Shown here: in pieces, positions 9,394 through 16,755 of the stretch
Layout: each line of letters opens with the position of its first letter
Numbering within the stretch: the first letter of the stretch is position 1
NCBI GenBank assembly: GCA_022822745.1
Contig: JAJEAO010000032.1
Location: 62,001 to 126,000 of the forward strand
Direction: 5' to 3'
DNA from: Acidobacteriota bacterium
GTDB lineage: Bacteria; Acidobacteriota; Vicinamibacteria; Marinacidobacterales; Marinacidobacteraceae
Length of the DNA stretch: 64,000 nt
The notes under the pieces: model-generated
What the model saw: the letters and a program-made list of their open reading frames with translations, nothing else
Databases searched by the model: none
Told to the model about the DNA's origin: nothing
Translations under genes and position numbers: made by a program

Positions 9394-10176
9394 CTACTCG
9401 GTCGCCGTGTAGGTGAAGCTCGCCTCGGCGCTGCCCGACGGCGCCACGGTGACCATCATCTCCTGCTCGCCGAACCGCTCGTGCCAGACGCCGACGGTGT
9501 AGTCGCCCGGCGGGACGTTCCCGATGCTGAACGAGCCGTCCATGCCGCTGACCGCGAAGTAGGGGTGGTCGAGGACGCCGACGTAGCTGTTCATCCAGCG
9601 GTGCACATCGCACTTGAAGGGCACCATGACCTCGACCTCGTCGAATGTCCGCGTCGTGCTCATGTTCATGACCGGCTGCCCGATGTTGAACTCCTGGTTC
9701 GCGGCGGGCGTGGCGTGGATGTTGTGGAGGGTCTGGTCGCTGTTCAGGATGTTCAGCTCCTGGCCGACCTGGATACCGAAGACGTGCGGGAGATAGATGC
9801 AGCCCTGCTGGTTCAGGGTCACCGGCTCGGAAGGGGTCGGGAAACGCATGCCTTCGAGTCCGCCCTTGATGTACACGAACGCGTTCTGGAGACCGCCGTC
9901 CATGTCGGTGACCACGAACTCGGTCATCACCGGGGCGTCATGCATCCGGGCGCAGTTCGGATCGGCGGCCATCTGGATGGCCTGGGCTTCCGGAGCCTCG
10001 CCGTCGAGCGCGATCCGGCCCATGATCGTTCCGGCGGTGGCGGGATCCACGGCGGCGAGCGGAGCCGACTCGACGGCGGAGGAGCCGGAGTCGTCCCCAC
10101 CGCCCCCGCATCCGGCGGCAAGCAGGGCGGCGGCGCACAGGAGCGCGAGAACAAGCGAGCGATTGGCGGCAGCCAT
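9394..10176 (-). CDS. Cupredoxin-like lipoprotein with C-terminal regulatory-like beta domain
   Basis: The 260-residue protein is a predicted lipoprotein (LCAAALLAAGC followed by a Gly/Asp/Ser linker). The central region looks like a cupredoxin. A His in TLHNIHAT and the cluster PFKCDVHRWM supply the His, Cys, His and Met expected for a type I copper site. The last 60 residues (DGSFSIGNVPPGDYTVGVW) resemble a carboxypeptidase-regulatory-like beta sandwich. Copper binding and electron transfer are inferred from these residues only. It lies just beyond the oxidase cluster, divergent from the VWFA gene, and has its own promoter candidate. Confidence 0.75.
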   Translation of the reverse strand: MAAANRSLVLALLCAAALLAAGCGGGGDDSGSSAVESAPLAAVDPATAGTIMGRIALDGEAPEAQAIQMAADPNCARMHDAPVMTEFVVTDMDGGLQNAFVYIKGGLEGMRFPTPSEPVTLNQQGCIYLPHVFGIQVGQELNILNSDQTLHNIHATPAANQEFNIGQPVMNMSTTRTFDEVEVMVPFKCDVHRWMNSYVGVLDHPYFAVSGMDGSFSIGNVPPGDYTVGVWHERFGEQEMMVTVAPSGSAEASFTYTATE

Positions 10177-10314
10177 GGCGATGATGAAACCTCCGTTCCG
10201 GTACCTGGGGGATCCTGGTCATCCGCCGGTTCGGCGGCCCGAGTCCGGTCCGGGAGACCACTCGGCCGCGGCGGGACCGGTCGCAGCGGGGCGGGAGCGC
10301 CCCGAAACGCGTGA

Positions 10315-10343
10315 ATTGTACGGCGGGCCCGTTTTCGGGGCAA
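10315..10343 (-). promoter_or_regulatory. Candidate sigma-70 promoter of the cupredoxin lipoprotein gene
   Basis: On the reverse strand TTGCCC (10343-10338) and TACAAT (10320-10315) are separated by 17 bp. This is a good -35/-10 arrangement in an otherwise GC-rich gap. It lies about 140 bp upstream of the ATG at 10176. Confidence 0.4.
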
Positions 10344-10452
10344 CCGGCGCCGCCGGCGCCACGCGCTCCCGCCCACCGGAGTACCATGCTGACGCCCGGC
10401 GCAGCCCGCCCCGAAGATCCCGAGCATCGGCGGTTGCGGCGAACCGGAAGCA

Positions 10453-11484
10453 ATGACCTTGAGGCGCGGAATCGAGAACCCGGCGAACCGGGCCCTGCCG
10501 CCTTCGTTCGCCGGGATGCTCGCCAGCCTGCCGTCCCCGTTCGCCGGGATGCTCGCCAGCCTGCCGGCCCCGGGCGCCGTGCTGCTCGCCAGCCTGCTGA
10601 CCGGACTTCCCGCGCCCGCCTCGGCCGAGGATCCAGGGCGGCAGGATCCGTTTCGCATCCAGGTGCAGGTCGAGGCGGTGAATCTCGGCGTCTCGGTCAC
10701 GGATGATCGCGGCCGGTTCGTCTCGGGTCTCGCCGCTTCGGACTTCGCGGTCTTCGAGGACGGCGTCGAGCAGGAACTCACCTTCTTCGCCGCCGAGGCC
10801 GCGCCGCTCACGATCATCGTCCTCCTCGACGCCTCGCTCAGCATGCGGGCGAGCCTCGACTACGTGAAGGAGGCCGCCGCCACCTTCGTGGACCGGTTGT
10901 GGGAAGGCGATCGCGCCATGATCGGCGAGTTCAACGACCGGGTCCGGTTCAGCGCCGAGTTCACCGAGGACAAGCACCGGCTCACGTCGAGCATCCTGGC
11001 GCTGCGTCCGCTGGGTCCGACCGCGCTCTACGACGCCTCGATCATGGCGCTCGAGCGGCTCCACTTCGCCGACGGCGACCGGAAGGCGCTCCTCGTCTTC
11101 ACCGACGGCGACGATTCCCGCTCGATGGGGTTCGGCAGCGAGTCGAGCGCGGGGGACGCCATCGAGGCGGCGCGGTTCACGGATTCCGTCGTCTATGCCA
11201 TCGGGTTCGAGGGGAACGGCAGCCGCGTGAACAAGCGATTCCTCCGGCGCCTCACCGGGGAGACCGGAGGACAGGCGCTGTTTCCCGAGCGCACCGGCGA
11301 CCTGATCGGGAGCTTCTCCCGGATCGAGGAAGACCTCCACGCCCAGTACCGGCTGGCCTACGTCCCGAGGCGCGGCGACCGGGACGGCGAGTGGAGGGAG
11401 ATCCGGGTGCGGATCCGGGACCGGGACGGACTCACCGCCCGCACCCGCAACGGCTACTACGCGATCCCGACCGACGAGCGGTAG
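10453..11484 (+). CDS. VWFA-domain protein of the acidobacterial type, secreted
   Basis: The 343-residue protein has a signal region (residues about 1-58), a short beta domain (QVQVEAVNLGVSVTDDRGR, ASDFAVFEDGVEQE) and a von Willebrand A domain. Metal-site residues are visible: DASLSM (MIDAS DxSxS), Thr in LGPTALYDAS and FTDGDD. This architecture is the VWFA-related domain family abundant in Acidobacteria, whose role is unknown. ATG 10453 has GGAAG just upstream. The signal region is built from 11-residue repeats (see the repeat entry), which is odd. Confidence 0.85.
   Translation: MTLRRGIENPANRALPPSFAGMLASLPSPFAGMLASLPAPGAVLLASLLTGLPAPASAEDPGRQDPFRIQVQVEAVNLGVSVTDDRGRFVSGLAASDFAVFEDGVEQELTFFAAEAAPLTIIVLLDASLSMRASLDYVKEAAATFVDRLWEGDRAMIGEFNDRVRFSAEFTEDKHRLTSSILALRPLGPTALYDASIMALERLHFADGDRKALLVFTDGDDSRSMGFGSESSAGDAIEAARFTDSVVYAIGFEGNGSRVNKRFLRRLTGETGGQALFPERTGDLIGSFSRIEEDLHAQYRLAYVPRRGDRDGEWREIRVRIRDRDGLTARTRNGYYAIPTDER
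10507..10605 (+). repeat. 33-bp minisatellite inside the VWFA signal peptide (three copies)
   Basis: Copies run 10507-10539, 10540-10572 and, more diverged, 10573-10605. They encode FAGMLASLPSP, FAGMLASLPAP and GAVLLASLLTG. The hydrophobic part of the signal sequence is therefore an in-frame tandem duplication. Confidence 0.85.
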
Positions 11485-11531
11485 CGGAGAGCGCGCGGCC
11501 GTTCGCCGTCGCGCGCGTGGCCATCCCCGAG

Positions 11532-12055
11532 TCAGAACAGCGTCGCCGGCGACCTCGTCGAGCTCGTCGAGACTTCGGGCTCGCGCATCCCGGCGAAGAG
11601 GTTCGCCAGCGTCTTCTGCCCGACGCCCCGAACCCTTCCGAGCTGACCGAGACTGTTCACGTCCGGTAGCGCGGCGCGGATCGCGGTGGCCTGGCGATCC
11701 CCGATCCGGAAATCGCGAGCCACCTGCTCGATCGGCCGGCGCGTGAAGTGGTCTCCTTCGGACAGAGCGAGGGGCCAAAGCCGGAAAAGGCGGGCCGCCA
11801 ATCGAAGCCTCCGGGATCCAGTGTGATCCGCACGATTCCCAAGCCGCTCGGGACCGTCCAGACCGGACTCACGCATGGCCAGTCGAAGGGATCACCCAGG
11901 TCGATGGCGCCGCCGAAGTAGAACTCGGGCCAGGCAGCCGGACCGCGCGGCTGCGTCGGCGGAGTGGTCTCGTCACAACCCGCGACAAGGACCGATCCGA
12001 CGAGGACGCAACCCGCGAGGCCCGCAAGAAGCGACCTGCGACGCCACCGGGACAT
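11532..12055 (-). pseudogene. Lipoprotein with helix-hairpin-helix tail, probably frameshifted
   Basis: ATG 12055 opens a lipoprotein (SLLAGLAGCVLVGSVLVAGC, then DETTPPTQPRG) whose frame runs to a stop at 11657. From about 11770 its sequence turns into Arg/Ser-rich nonsense. A frame shifted by one, closing at 11532, becomes protein-like there: DHFTRRPIEQVARDF, then ALPDVNSLGQLGRVRGVG and QKTLANLFAGM, a helix-hairpin-helix segment as in ComEA. The simplest reading is one gene with a single-base indel near 11765, either a real lesion or a sequence error. The function is unknown. It trails the oxidase operon. Confidence 0.45.
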
Positions 12056-12090
12056 CCGCACCGGGCGCGACACCAGTGCTCGAGGCCGGC

Positions 12091-12372
12091 TCAGGTCGCG
12101 GAGCGAGCGGGATCGAGCGACGAGCGACTCGAGGCTTGCCGTTCCGAAGCGACCCGACGGCGGCGGCGGGTGAGCAGGACATAGCCGGCGAGCCCGCCGA
12201 AGACCGTGTAGGGCATGGCGAGGAGGAACAGGATCGCGTTGTTGAAGCCGGCGGCGACTTCGGTGTTCTGCTCCAGCGCGCTTCGGCACATGGCGCACTG
12301 CGCCCCGGCGTCGGCGGCCGCGACCAACGCCAGGACGGCGGCGATGGCGATCCCCAGGACGAGACGCGGCAT
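12091..12372 (-). CDS. Small membrane protein with CxxC motif at the end of the oxidase operon
   Basis: The 93-residue protein begins with a hydrophobic segment (LVLGIAIAAVLALVAAADAGA), then QCAMCRSALEQN, then a second membrane segment (AILFLLAMPYTVFGGLAGYVLL), and ends in a basic and Ser-rich tail. CAMC followed by a predicted helix could bind metal or form a disulfide outside the membrane. I recall similar short CxxC membrane proteins near respiratory genes in other phyla but know no assigned function. Assembly of the oxidase copper site is one guess from position. ATG 12372 directly abuts a tandem repeat. Confidence 0.6.
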   Translation of the reverse strand: MPRLVLGIAIAAVLALVAAADAGAQCAMCRSALEQNTEVAAGFNNAILFLLAMPYTVFGGLAGYVLLTRRRRRVASERQASSRSSLDPARSAT

Positions 12373-12420
12373 CAGGTCGGGTCAGGAGGTCGGGTCGGGA
12401 GGTCGGGTCAGGAGGTCGGG
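12372..12420. repeat. 13-bp tandem repeat filling the spacer between two oxidase-operon genes
   Basis: The unit TCAGGAGGTCGGG occurs at 12382-12394, 12395-12407 (one change) and 12408-12420, with a shortened copy at 12372-12381. It fills almost the whole gap between the subunit IV stop and the start of the small CxxC gene. On the transcribed strand each unit reads CCCGACCTCCTGA, which resembles the anti-Shine-Dalgarno sequence of 16S rRNA. Confidence 0.8.
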
Positions 12421-12427
12421 TGGGGGC

Positions 12428-12745
12428 TCAGCCGGAGAAGCCGGTCAGACCCCGCCAGGTGTCCAGGATGTGGAGGCCGTCGTAGGCGGGCAGCACGAAC
12501 ATCAGGATGCTGGTCAGGAACAGGCCCACGAGCACGGTCAGGATGAGCGCCATGTGCTCGAACTTGAGGTGCATGTAGTAGAAGATGATCAGCGTGGCCT
12601 TGATCGCGGACCCGAACAGGAGCACGACCGCCGCGAGGGCCGCCGGGAGCGAGGCGCTCTCGATGGCGATCATGAGCAGCGTGACCGTGAGCAGCACGAT
12701 CCACAGGATCCAGTAGAAGCGGTAGGGGTGGGCGTCGCTCGACAC
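12428..12745 (-). CDS. Cytochrome c oxidase subunit IV
   Basis: The 105-residue protein has three predicted membrane helices (ILWIVLLTVTLLMIAIE, ALAAVVLLFGSAIKATLIIF, LILTVLVGLFLTSILMFVLP). The family signature IKATLIIFYYMHLKFE lies between helices two and three. Bacterial subunit IV is a small non-catalytic stabilising subunit of the heme-copper oxidase. The GTG start at 12745 is preceded by a strong AGGAGG. It sits 10 bp after the subunit III gene. Confidence 0.9.
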   Translation of the reverse strand: MSSDAHPYRFYWILWIVLLTVTLLMIAIESASLPAALAAVVLLFGSAIKATLIIFYYMHLKFEHMALILTVLVGLFLTSILMFVLPAYDGLHILDTWRGLTGFSG

Positions 12746-12755
12746 GGGGCTCCTC

Positions 12756-13361
12756 CTAGACCAGATAGAAGAGGGCGAAGACGAAGACCCAGACCAGGTC
12801 CACGAAGTGCCAGTAGAGGCCGGCGTTCTCGATTCCGGCGGCCGAGTACTTTCCGATGGCCGCCCGGATCGCCACGACGAGCAGCACCGTGACCCCGGTG
12901 AGGACGTGGAAGCCGTGGAAGCCGGTGATCACGAAGAAGAACTGGCTGAAGGTGGGCGGACCCCACGGGTTCGAGGCGATCGCGCCGCCCTCGTGGATGA
13001 AGTGGCTCCACTCGTAGGCCTGCATGCCGAGGAAACCGAAGCCGCCGACGATCGTGAGCCACAGCCAGCGGGTCGCGATCTGCGGCCGCTTCAGTTCGGC
13101 CGCCTTCACTGCGCACGCCATCGTGGCCGACGAGGTGATCAGCACGAAGGTCATGGCGGCGATGTAGGTGAGGCTGAAGACCTCGGACTGGACCGGCCAG
13201 CTCCCGGTCGCGATCCGCACCACGCCGTAACTCACGAGGAGTCCGGCGAACAGCAGGGCATCGGTGACGATGAAGAACCACATCATCATCTTCTGCCAGG
13301 CCACGCCGAAAGGACTGGCGCCGCCACCCCAGTCGGCCTGGGCGATTGCGGTCTGACTCAT
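12756..13361 (-). CDS. Cytochrome c oxidase subunit III (second copy in operon)
   Basis: The 201-residue protein has five predicted helices and family motifs: WFFIVTDALLFAGLLVSYG at the start, LGMQAYEWSHFI in the middle, and FHGFHVLTGV and YWHFVDLVWVFVFALFYL at the end. Subunit III supports proton uptake and stability of subunit I. An AGGAGGAG ribosome site precedes the ATG. It follows another subunit III gene directly; the two are diverged and probably sit together as paired subunits. Confidence 0.92.
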   Translation of the reverse strand: MSQTAIAQADWGGGASPFGVAWQKMMMWFFIVTDALLFAGLLVSYGVVRIATGSWPVQSEVFSLTYIAAMTFVLITSSATMACAVKAAELKRPQIATRWLWLTIVGGFGFLGMQAYEWSHFIHEGGAIASNPWGPPTFSQFFFVITGFHGFHVLTGVTVLLVVAIRAAIGKYSAAGIENAGLYWHFVDLVWVFVFALFYLV

Positions 13362-13415
13362 GGGCTCCTCCTCTTGCGGTTCCTGCCGTGGATCCTGCCG
13401 AAACCTCGCGAAACC

Positions 13416-13985
13416 TCAGCCGAGCAGGGAAAGGACGGCCAGCAGATAGAGCCACAGGCCGCCGGTGAAGTGCCAGTAGATGGCGGTCAGAGCGGGGGCG
13501 TCGCTGCGCCCGGGGACGAGCCGTCCGGTCGCCGCGAGGCCGAACAGCGCGAGCAGCGCGATCACGCCGGCCACGAGGTGGACGCCGTGGACGCCGGTGA
13601 GCACGAAGAAGAAGCTGCTCTTCGGGTGACTCTGGAGGAAGACCCCGGCCTCGTTGAGCTGCAGCCAGCCGGCGTACTGTCCGGCGAGGAAGCCGGTCCC
13701 CAGCGCGGCGGTGGCGGCGCTCCAGGAGCGGAAGGACGCCAGCCGGCCCGCGCGGAAGGCGCGTCGCGCGGCTTCGAGGGTTCCCGAGCTGAGCGCGATG
13801 AGCACCGTGTTCAGCCAGAGGATGGGCGGCAACTCGAGCGCCACCCAGTCGGCGCCGCCGCTTCGCACGATGTAGGCCGAGGTGAACGCGGCGAACAGCA
13901 TGGTGATCCCGCCGAGGCCGACGAGGAGGCCCAGCCGGTTCACCTGGCGACGGTCGGCCATGGCCCCGGAGACGGCGGCCGTCAT
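13416..13985 (-). CDS. Heme-copper oxidase subunit III (first copy in operon)
   Basis: The 189-residue protein has five helices and the subunit III pattern: GGITMLFAAFTSAYIVR at the start, LGTGFLAGQYAGWLQL in the middle, and VHGVHLVAGV and IYWHFTGGLWLYLLAVL at the end. It is clearly distinct in sequence from the copy at 12756-13361. ATG 13985 is 42 bp past the subunit I stop. The spacer after it holds a 10-bp duplication (CGAAACCTC). Confidence 0.88.
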   Translation of the reverse strand: MTAAVSGAMADRRQVNRLGLLVGLGGITMLFAAFTSAYIVRSGGADWVALELPPILWLNTVLIALSSGTLEAARRAFRAGRLASFRSWSAATAALGTGFLAGQYAGWLQLNEAGVFLQSHPKSSFFFVLTGVHGVHLVAGVIALLALFGLAATGRLVPGRSDAPALTAIYWHFTGGLWLYLLAVLSLLG

Positions 13986-14027
13986 GCGACGCCCTCCGGG
14001 GTTTCCCGCTCCACGCTCACGAGGCGA

Positions 14028-15752
14028 TCAGGACTCCCACTGGCCGACGAAGTCGCGCTTCCGGTCCGGCCGGCTGTAGTCGTAGGGCCAGCGATGGACC
14101 TCGGGGATGTCTCCCTCCCAGTTGCCGTGACCCGGCTTCGCCGGGGTGGACCACTCGAGGCCGGCCGCGTCCCACGGGTTGCCCGTCGCCGTTTCGCCGC
14201 GCCTCATGCTGACGAAGTAGTTCCAGAGGAAGAGCAACTGGCCGGCGAACAGCACGAAGGCGGAGATCGTGATGAACAGGTTCACCGGCTGGAGCGGCTG
14301 CAGGTACTCGTACACGTTCGGGTCGTAGATCCGGCGCATCATCCCGGCGACGCCGAGGTAGTGCATCGGGAAGAACACCGCGTAGTAGGCGACGAAGGTG
14401 ATCCAGAAGTGGATCTTCCCGATCCTCTCGTTCAGCTTGCGGCCGAACATCTTGGGATACCAGAAGTACACCGCGGCGAACGCCCCGAAGAGTCCCGCCC
14501 CCGCCATGATGAAGTGGAAGTGGCCGACGACGAAGTAGGTGTCGTGGAGCTGGATGTCGGTGGCGTTCGTGCCGAGGAAGATGCCGGTCAGGCCGCCGGT
14601 CACGAAGAGCGACACGACCGCCAGCGCGAACAGCGCCGCGGTCGTGAACCGGATCTTCGCCTTCGCGATCGTGAACAGCCAGTTGAACGCCTTGACGGCC
14701 GACGGGATCGCGATGGCGAGGGTCGTCACCACGAACAGGCTGCCGAGGAACGGGCTCATGCCGCTCACGAACATGTGGTGGCCCCAGACGAGGAAGCTGA
14801 GGGTGCCGATCGCCATGATCGCGTACACCATGGAGCGATAGCCGAAGATCGGCCGGCGGCAGAACGTGGCCAGGACGTCGGACGTGAAGCCCATCGCCGG
14901 CAGCATGATGATGTACACCTCGGGGTGACCGAGGAACCAGAACAGGTGCTGCCAGAGGAGCGGCGTCCCGCCCTCGTGGGGCATCAGGGTGTCGCCGATG
15001 AAGATGCCGGCGGGGAGGAAGAAGCTGGTGCCCAGCGAGCGGTCGAAGGTGAGCAGGATGGCGCCGGCGGCGAGGGCCGGGAAGGAGAGCAGGCCGAGGA
15101 TGCCCACAACGAACTGGGCCCACGTCGTGAGCGGCATCCGCATCAGGCGGAGCCCCTTCGTGCGCAGGTTCAGGATGGTCACGACGAAGTTCAGCCCGCC
15201 CATGGTGAACGACGCGACGAAGAAGATCATCCCGACCAGCCAGAGCGTCTGTCCGGCGCCGGAGCCCGGGATCGCGCTGCGGATCGCGGAGAGCGGCGGG
15301 TAGGCGGTCCAGCCCGAAGCGGCCGCGCCTCCTTCCACGAAGAAGGAGATGATGATGATGATCGCGCCCGGCACGACCGTCCAGAAGGACAGCATGTTCA
15401 GGAACGGGAACGCCATGTCGCGCGCGCCGATCTGGAGCGGGATGAGGAAGTTCCCGAAGCCGCTGACCGGGAGCAGCGACAGCAGGAAGAACACCATGAT
15501 CGTGCCGTGCATGGTGAACAGCGACACGTAGAACTCGGGGGTCATGATCCCGCTCGCCATGCCCACCGGGAACAGGTTCTCGAGGAAGGGCCAGGGCTGC
15601 GACGGGAAACCGAGCTGCAGCCGGATGAGGACGGCGAGGATCCCGCCGATGAACCCCATGATCATCGCCAGCGTGAAGTACTGCTTGCCGATCATCTTGT
15701 GATCGAAGCTGAAGATGTACTTGCTGATGAAGCTCTCTTTCGCGTGAGCCAT
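14028..15752 (-). CDS. ctaD: Cytochrome c oxidase subunit I
   Basis: The 574-residue catalytic subunit reduces oxygen and pumps protons. Active-site residues are visible: WFLGHPEVYIIMLPAMG (CuB His, the Glu of the D-channel and the cross-linked Tyr), the CuB pair in WGHHMFVSGM, and the heme a and a3 ligands in DTYFVVGHFHFIMAGAG. The HPEVY form indicates an A1-type oxidase. Twelve or more helices are predicted. ATG 15752 (MAHAKESFISKY) is chosen over a longer frame to 15920, which would overlap the subunit II gene and has no family match. It is followed by two subunit III genes. Confidence 0.96.
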   Translation of the reverse strand: MAHAKESFISKYIFSFDHKMIGKQYFTLAMIMGFIGGILAVLIRLQLGFPSQPWPFLENLFPVGMASGIMTPEFYVSLFTMHGTIMVFFLLSLLPVSGFGNFLIPLQIGARDMAFPFLNMLSFWTVVPGAIIIIISFFVEGGAAASGWTAYPPLSAIRSAIPGSGAGQTLWLVGMIFFVASFTMGGLNFVVTILNLRTKGLRLMRMPLTTWAQFVVGILGLLSFPALAAGAILLTFDRSLGTSFFLPAGIFIGDTLMPHEGGTPLLWQHLFWFLGHPEVYIIMLPAMGFTSDVLATFCRRPIFGYRSMVYAIMAIGTLSFLVWGHHMFVSGMSPFLGSLFVVTTLAIAIPSAVKAFNWLFTIAKAKIRFTTAALFALAVVSLFVTGGLTGIFLGTNATDIQLHDTYFVVGHFHFIMAGAGLFGAFAAVYFWYPKMFGRKLNERIGKIHFWITFVAYYAVFFPMHYLGVAGMMRRIYDPNVYEYLQPLQPVNLFITISAFVLFAGQLLFLWNYFVSMRRGETATGNPWDAAGLEWSTPAKPGHGNWEGDIPEVHRWPYDYSRPDRKRDFVGQWES

Positions 15753-15823
15753 CGGTGGTCTCTCCGTTCGGTCCGGGGGAGTTCGGGTTGCGGGGCTCGC
15801 TGCCTGCTCGGGTGCGGACGGCC

Positions 15824-16642
15824 TCAGGAACCGGGGGCGTTCTCCGCCAGCCAGGCCTGGTAGTCGGCCTCGTCCATCACCTCGAGGAAGGCGCGCATCC
15901 GGTAGTGGCCGAGCCCGCACAGCTCGGCGCAGGCGACTTCGTAGCTGCCGGTCTTCACCGGCGTGAAGACCACCTCGGTCAGCATGCCCGGCACGAGATC
16001 CTGCTTCACCCGGAAGTTGGGAAGGAAGAAGGCGTGCTGGACATCCTTGGAGCGCAGCAGGATGCGGGCGGGACGGCCGACCGGCAGGACGAGCTGGTTC
16101 GTGAGCACCCAGTCATCGCTCGCCGCCGGATCATCGCGGTCGAGTCCGATCTGGTTCTCGATGGAGTAGAGCTGGGGGTCGAATCGCCCGAACTCGCCGT
16201 CGGCGCCGGGGTACTGGAAGTCCCACTGGAACTGCGCGCCAACCGCCATCACGGCCACGGCGTCGTCGGGCGCGGGAGCCTTCACGCGCTCCCAGTGGAC
16301 GAGGCCGGTCCACACGATGGGAACCAGGATCAGCGCGGTGCCCAGCGTCCAGGTCCACTCCAGCTTGTGGCTCTCGTGCCAGTGGCTCGAGGCGGCGCCG
16401 GCGCGGTTTCCGCGGAAGCGGTAGATGACCCAGCCGAGGGCGACCTGGTAGAGGATGTAGGCCGCCCCGGTGATCCCGAGGATCACGTAGAACAGCGTGT
16501 CCAGGTAACCGCGGTCCGACGCCAGCTCGGGCACGTCGTAGCGCAGGAAGAAGAACACCGAGAGCAGAACGATCCCCCAGAGCGAGATCGCCATCGCGAC
16601 CCCCTGGAAACCGCCCTCCTTCGCGCGTGGTTCATCGGCCAT
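15824..16642 (-). CDS. ctaC: Cytochrome c oxidase subunit II
   Basis: The 272-residue protein has N-terminal membrane helices (AISLWGIVLLSVFFFL, LFYVILGITGAAYILY, LGTALILVPIVWTGLV) and a periplasmic cupredoxin domain with the CuA site. The His is in KDVQHAFFLPNF, and the cluster CAELCGLGHYRM gives Cys, Glu, Cys, His and Met. It accepts electrons from a cytochrome c or other carrier. There is no fused cytochrome c domain, so the donor must be separate; the octaheme protein upstream or the cupredoxin lipoprotein are candidates. Confidence 0.95.
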   Translation of the reverse strand: MADEPRAKEGGFQGVAMAISLWGIVLLSVFFFLRYDVPELASDRGYLDTLFYVILGITGAAYILYQVALGWVIYRFRGNRAGAASSHWHESHKLEWTWTLGTALILVPIVWTGLVHWERVKAPAPDDAVAVMAVGAQFQWDFQYPGADGEFGRFDPQLYSIENQIGLDRDDPAASDDWVLTNQLVLPVGRPARILLRSKDVQHAFFLPNFRVKQDLVPGMLTEVVFTPVKTGSYEVACAELCGLGHYRMRAFLEVMDEADYQAWLAENAPGS

Positions 16643-16755
16643 GCGGAGTCTCTCCTTGCATCACGCCCCGGCCGGCCCGTCGGCCCGCCCGAGCGCCGGC
16701 CCCGGAGCCACGGAGCGCGAGAGGACTTCCCGCGACTCCGAAACGCCCCGGGCGC

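Noticed and set aside
12807-15863. A 1018-codon open frame on the + strand
   Set aside because: It is antisense to the cytochrome oxidase subunit I and III genes and has the same low-complexity shadow composition.
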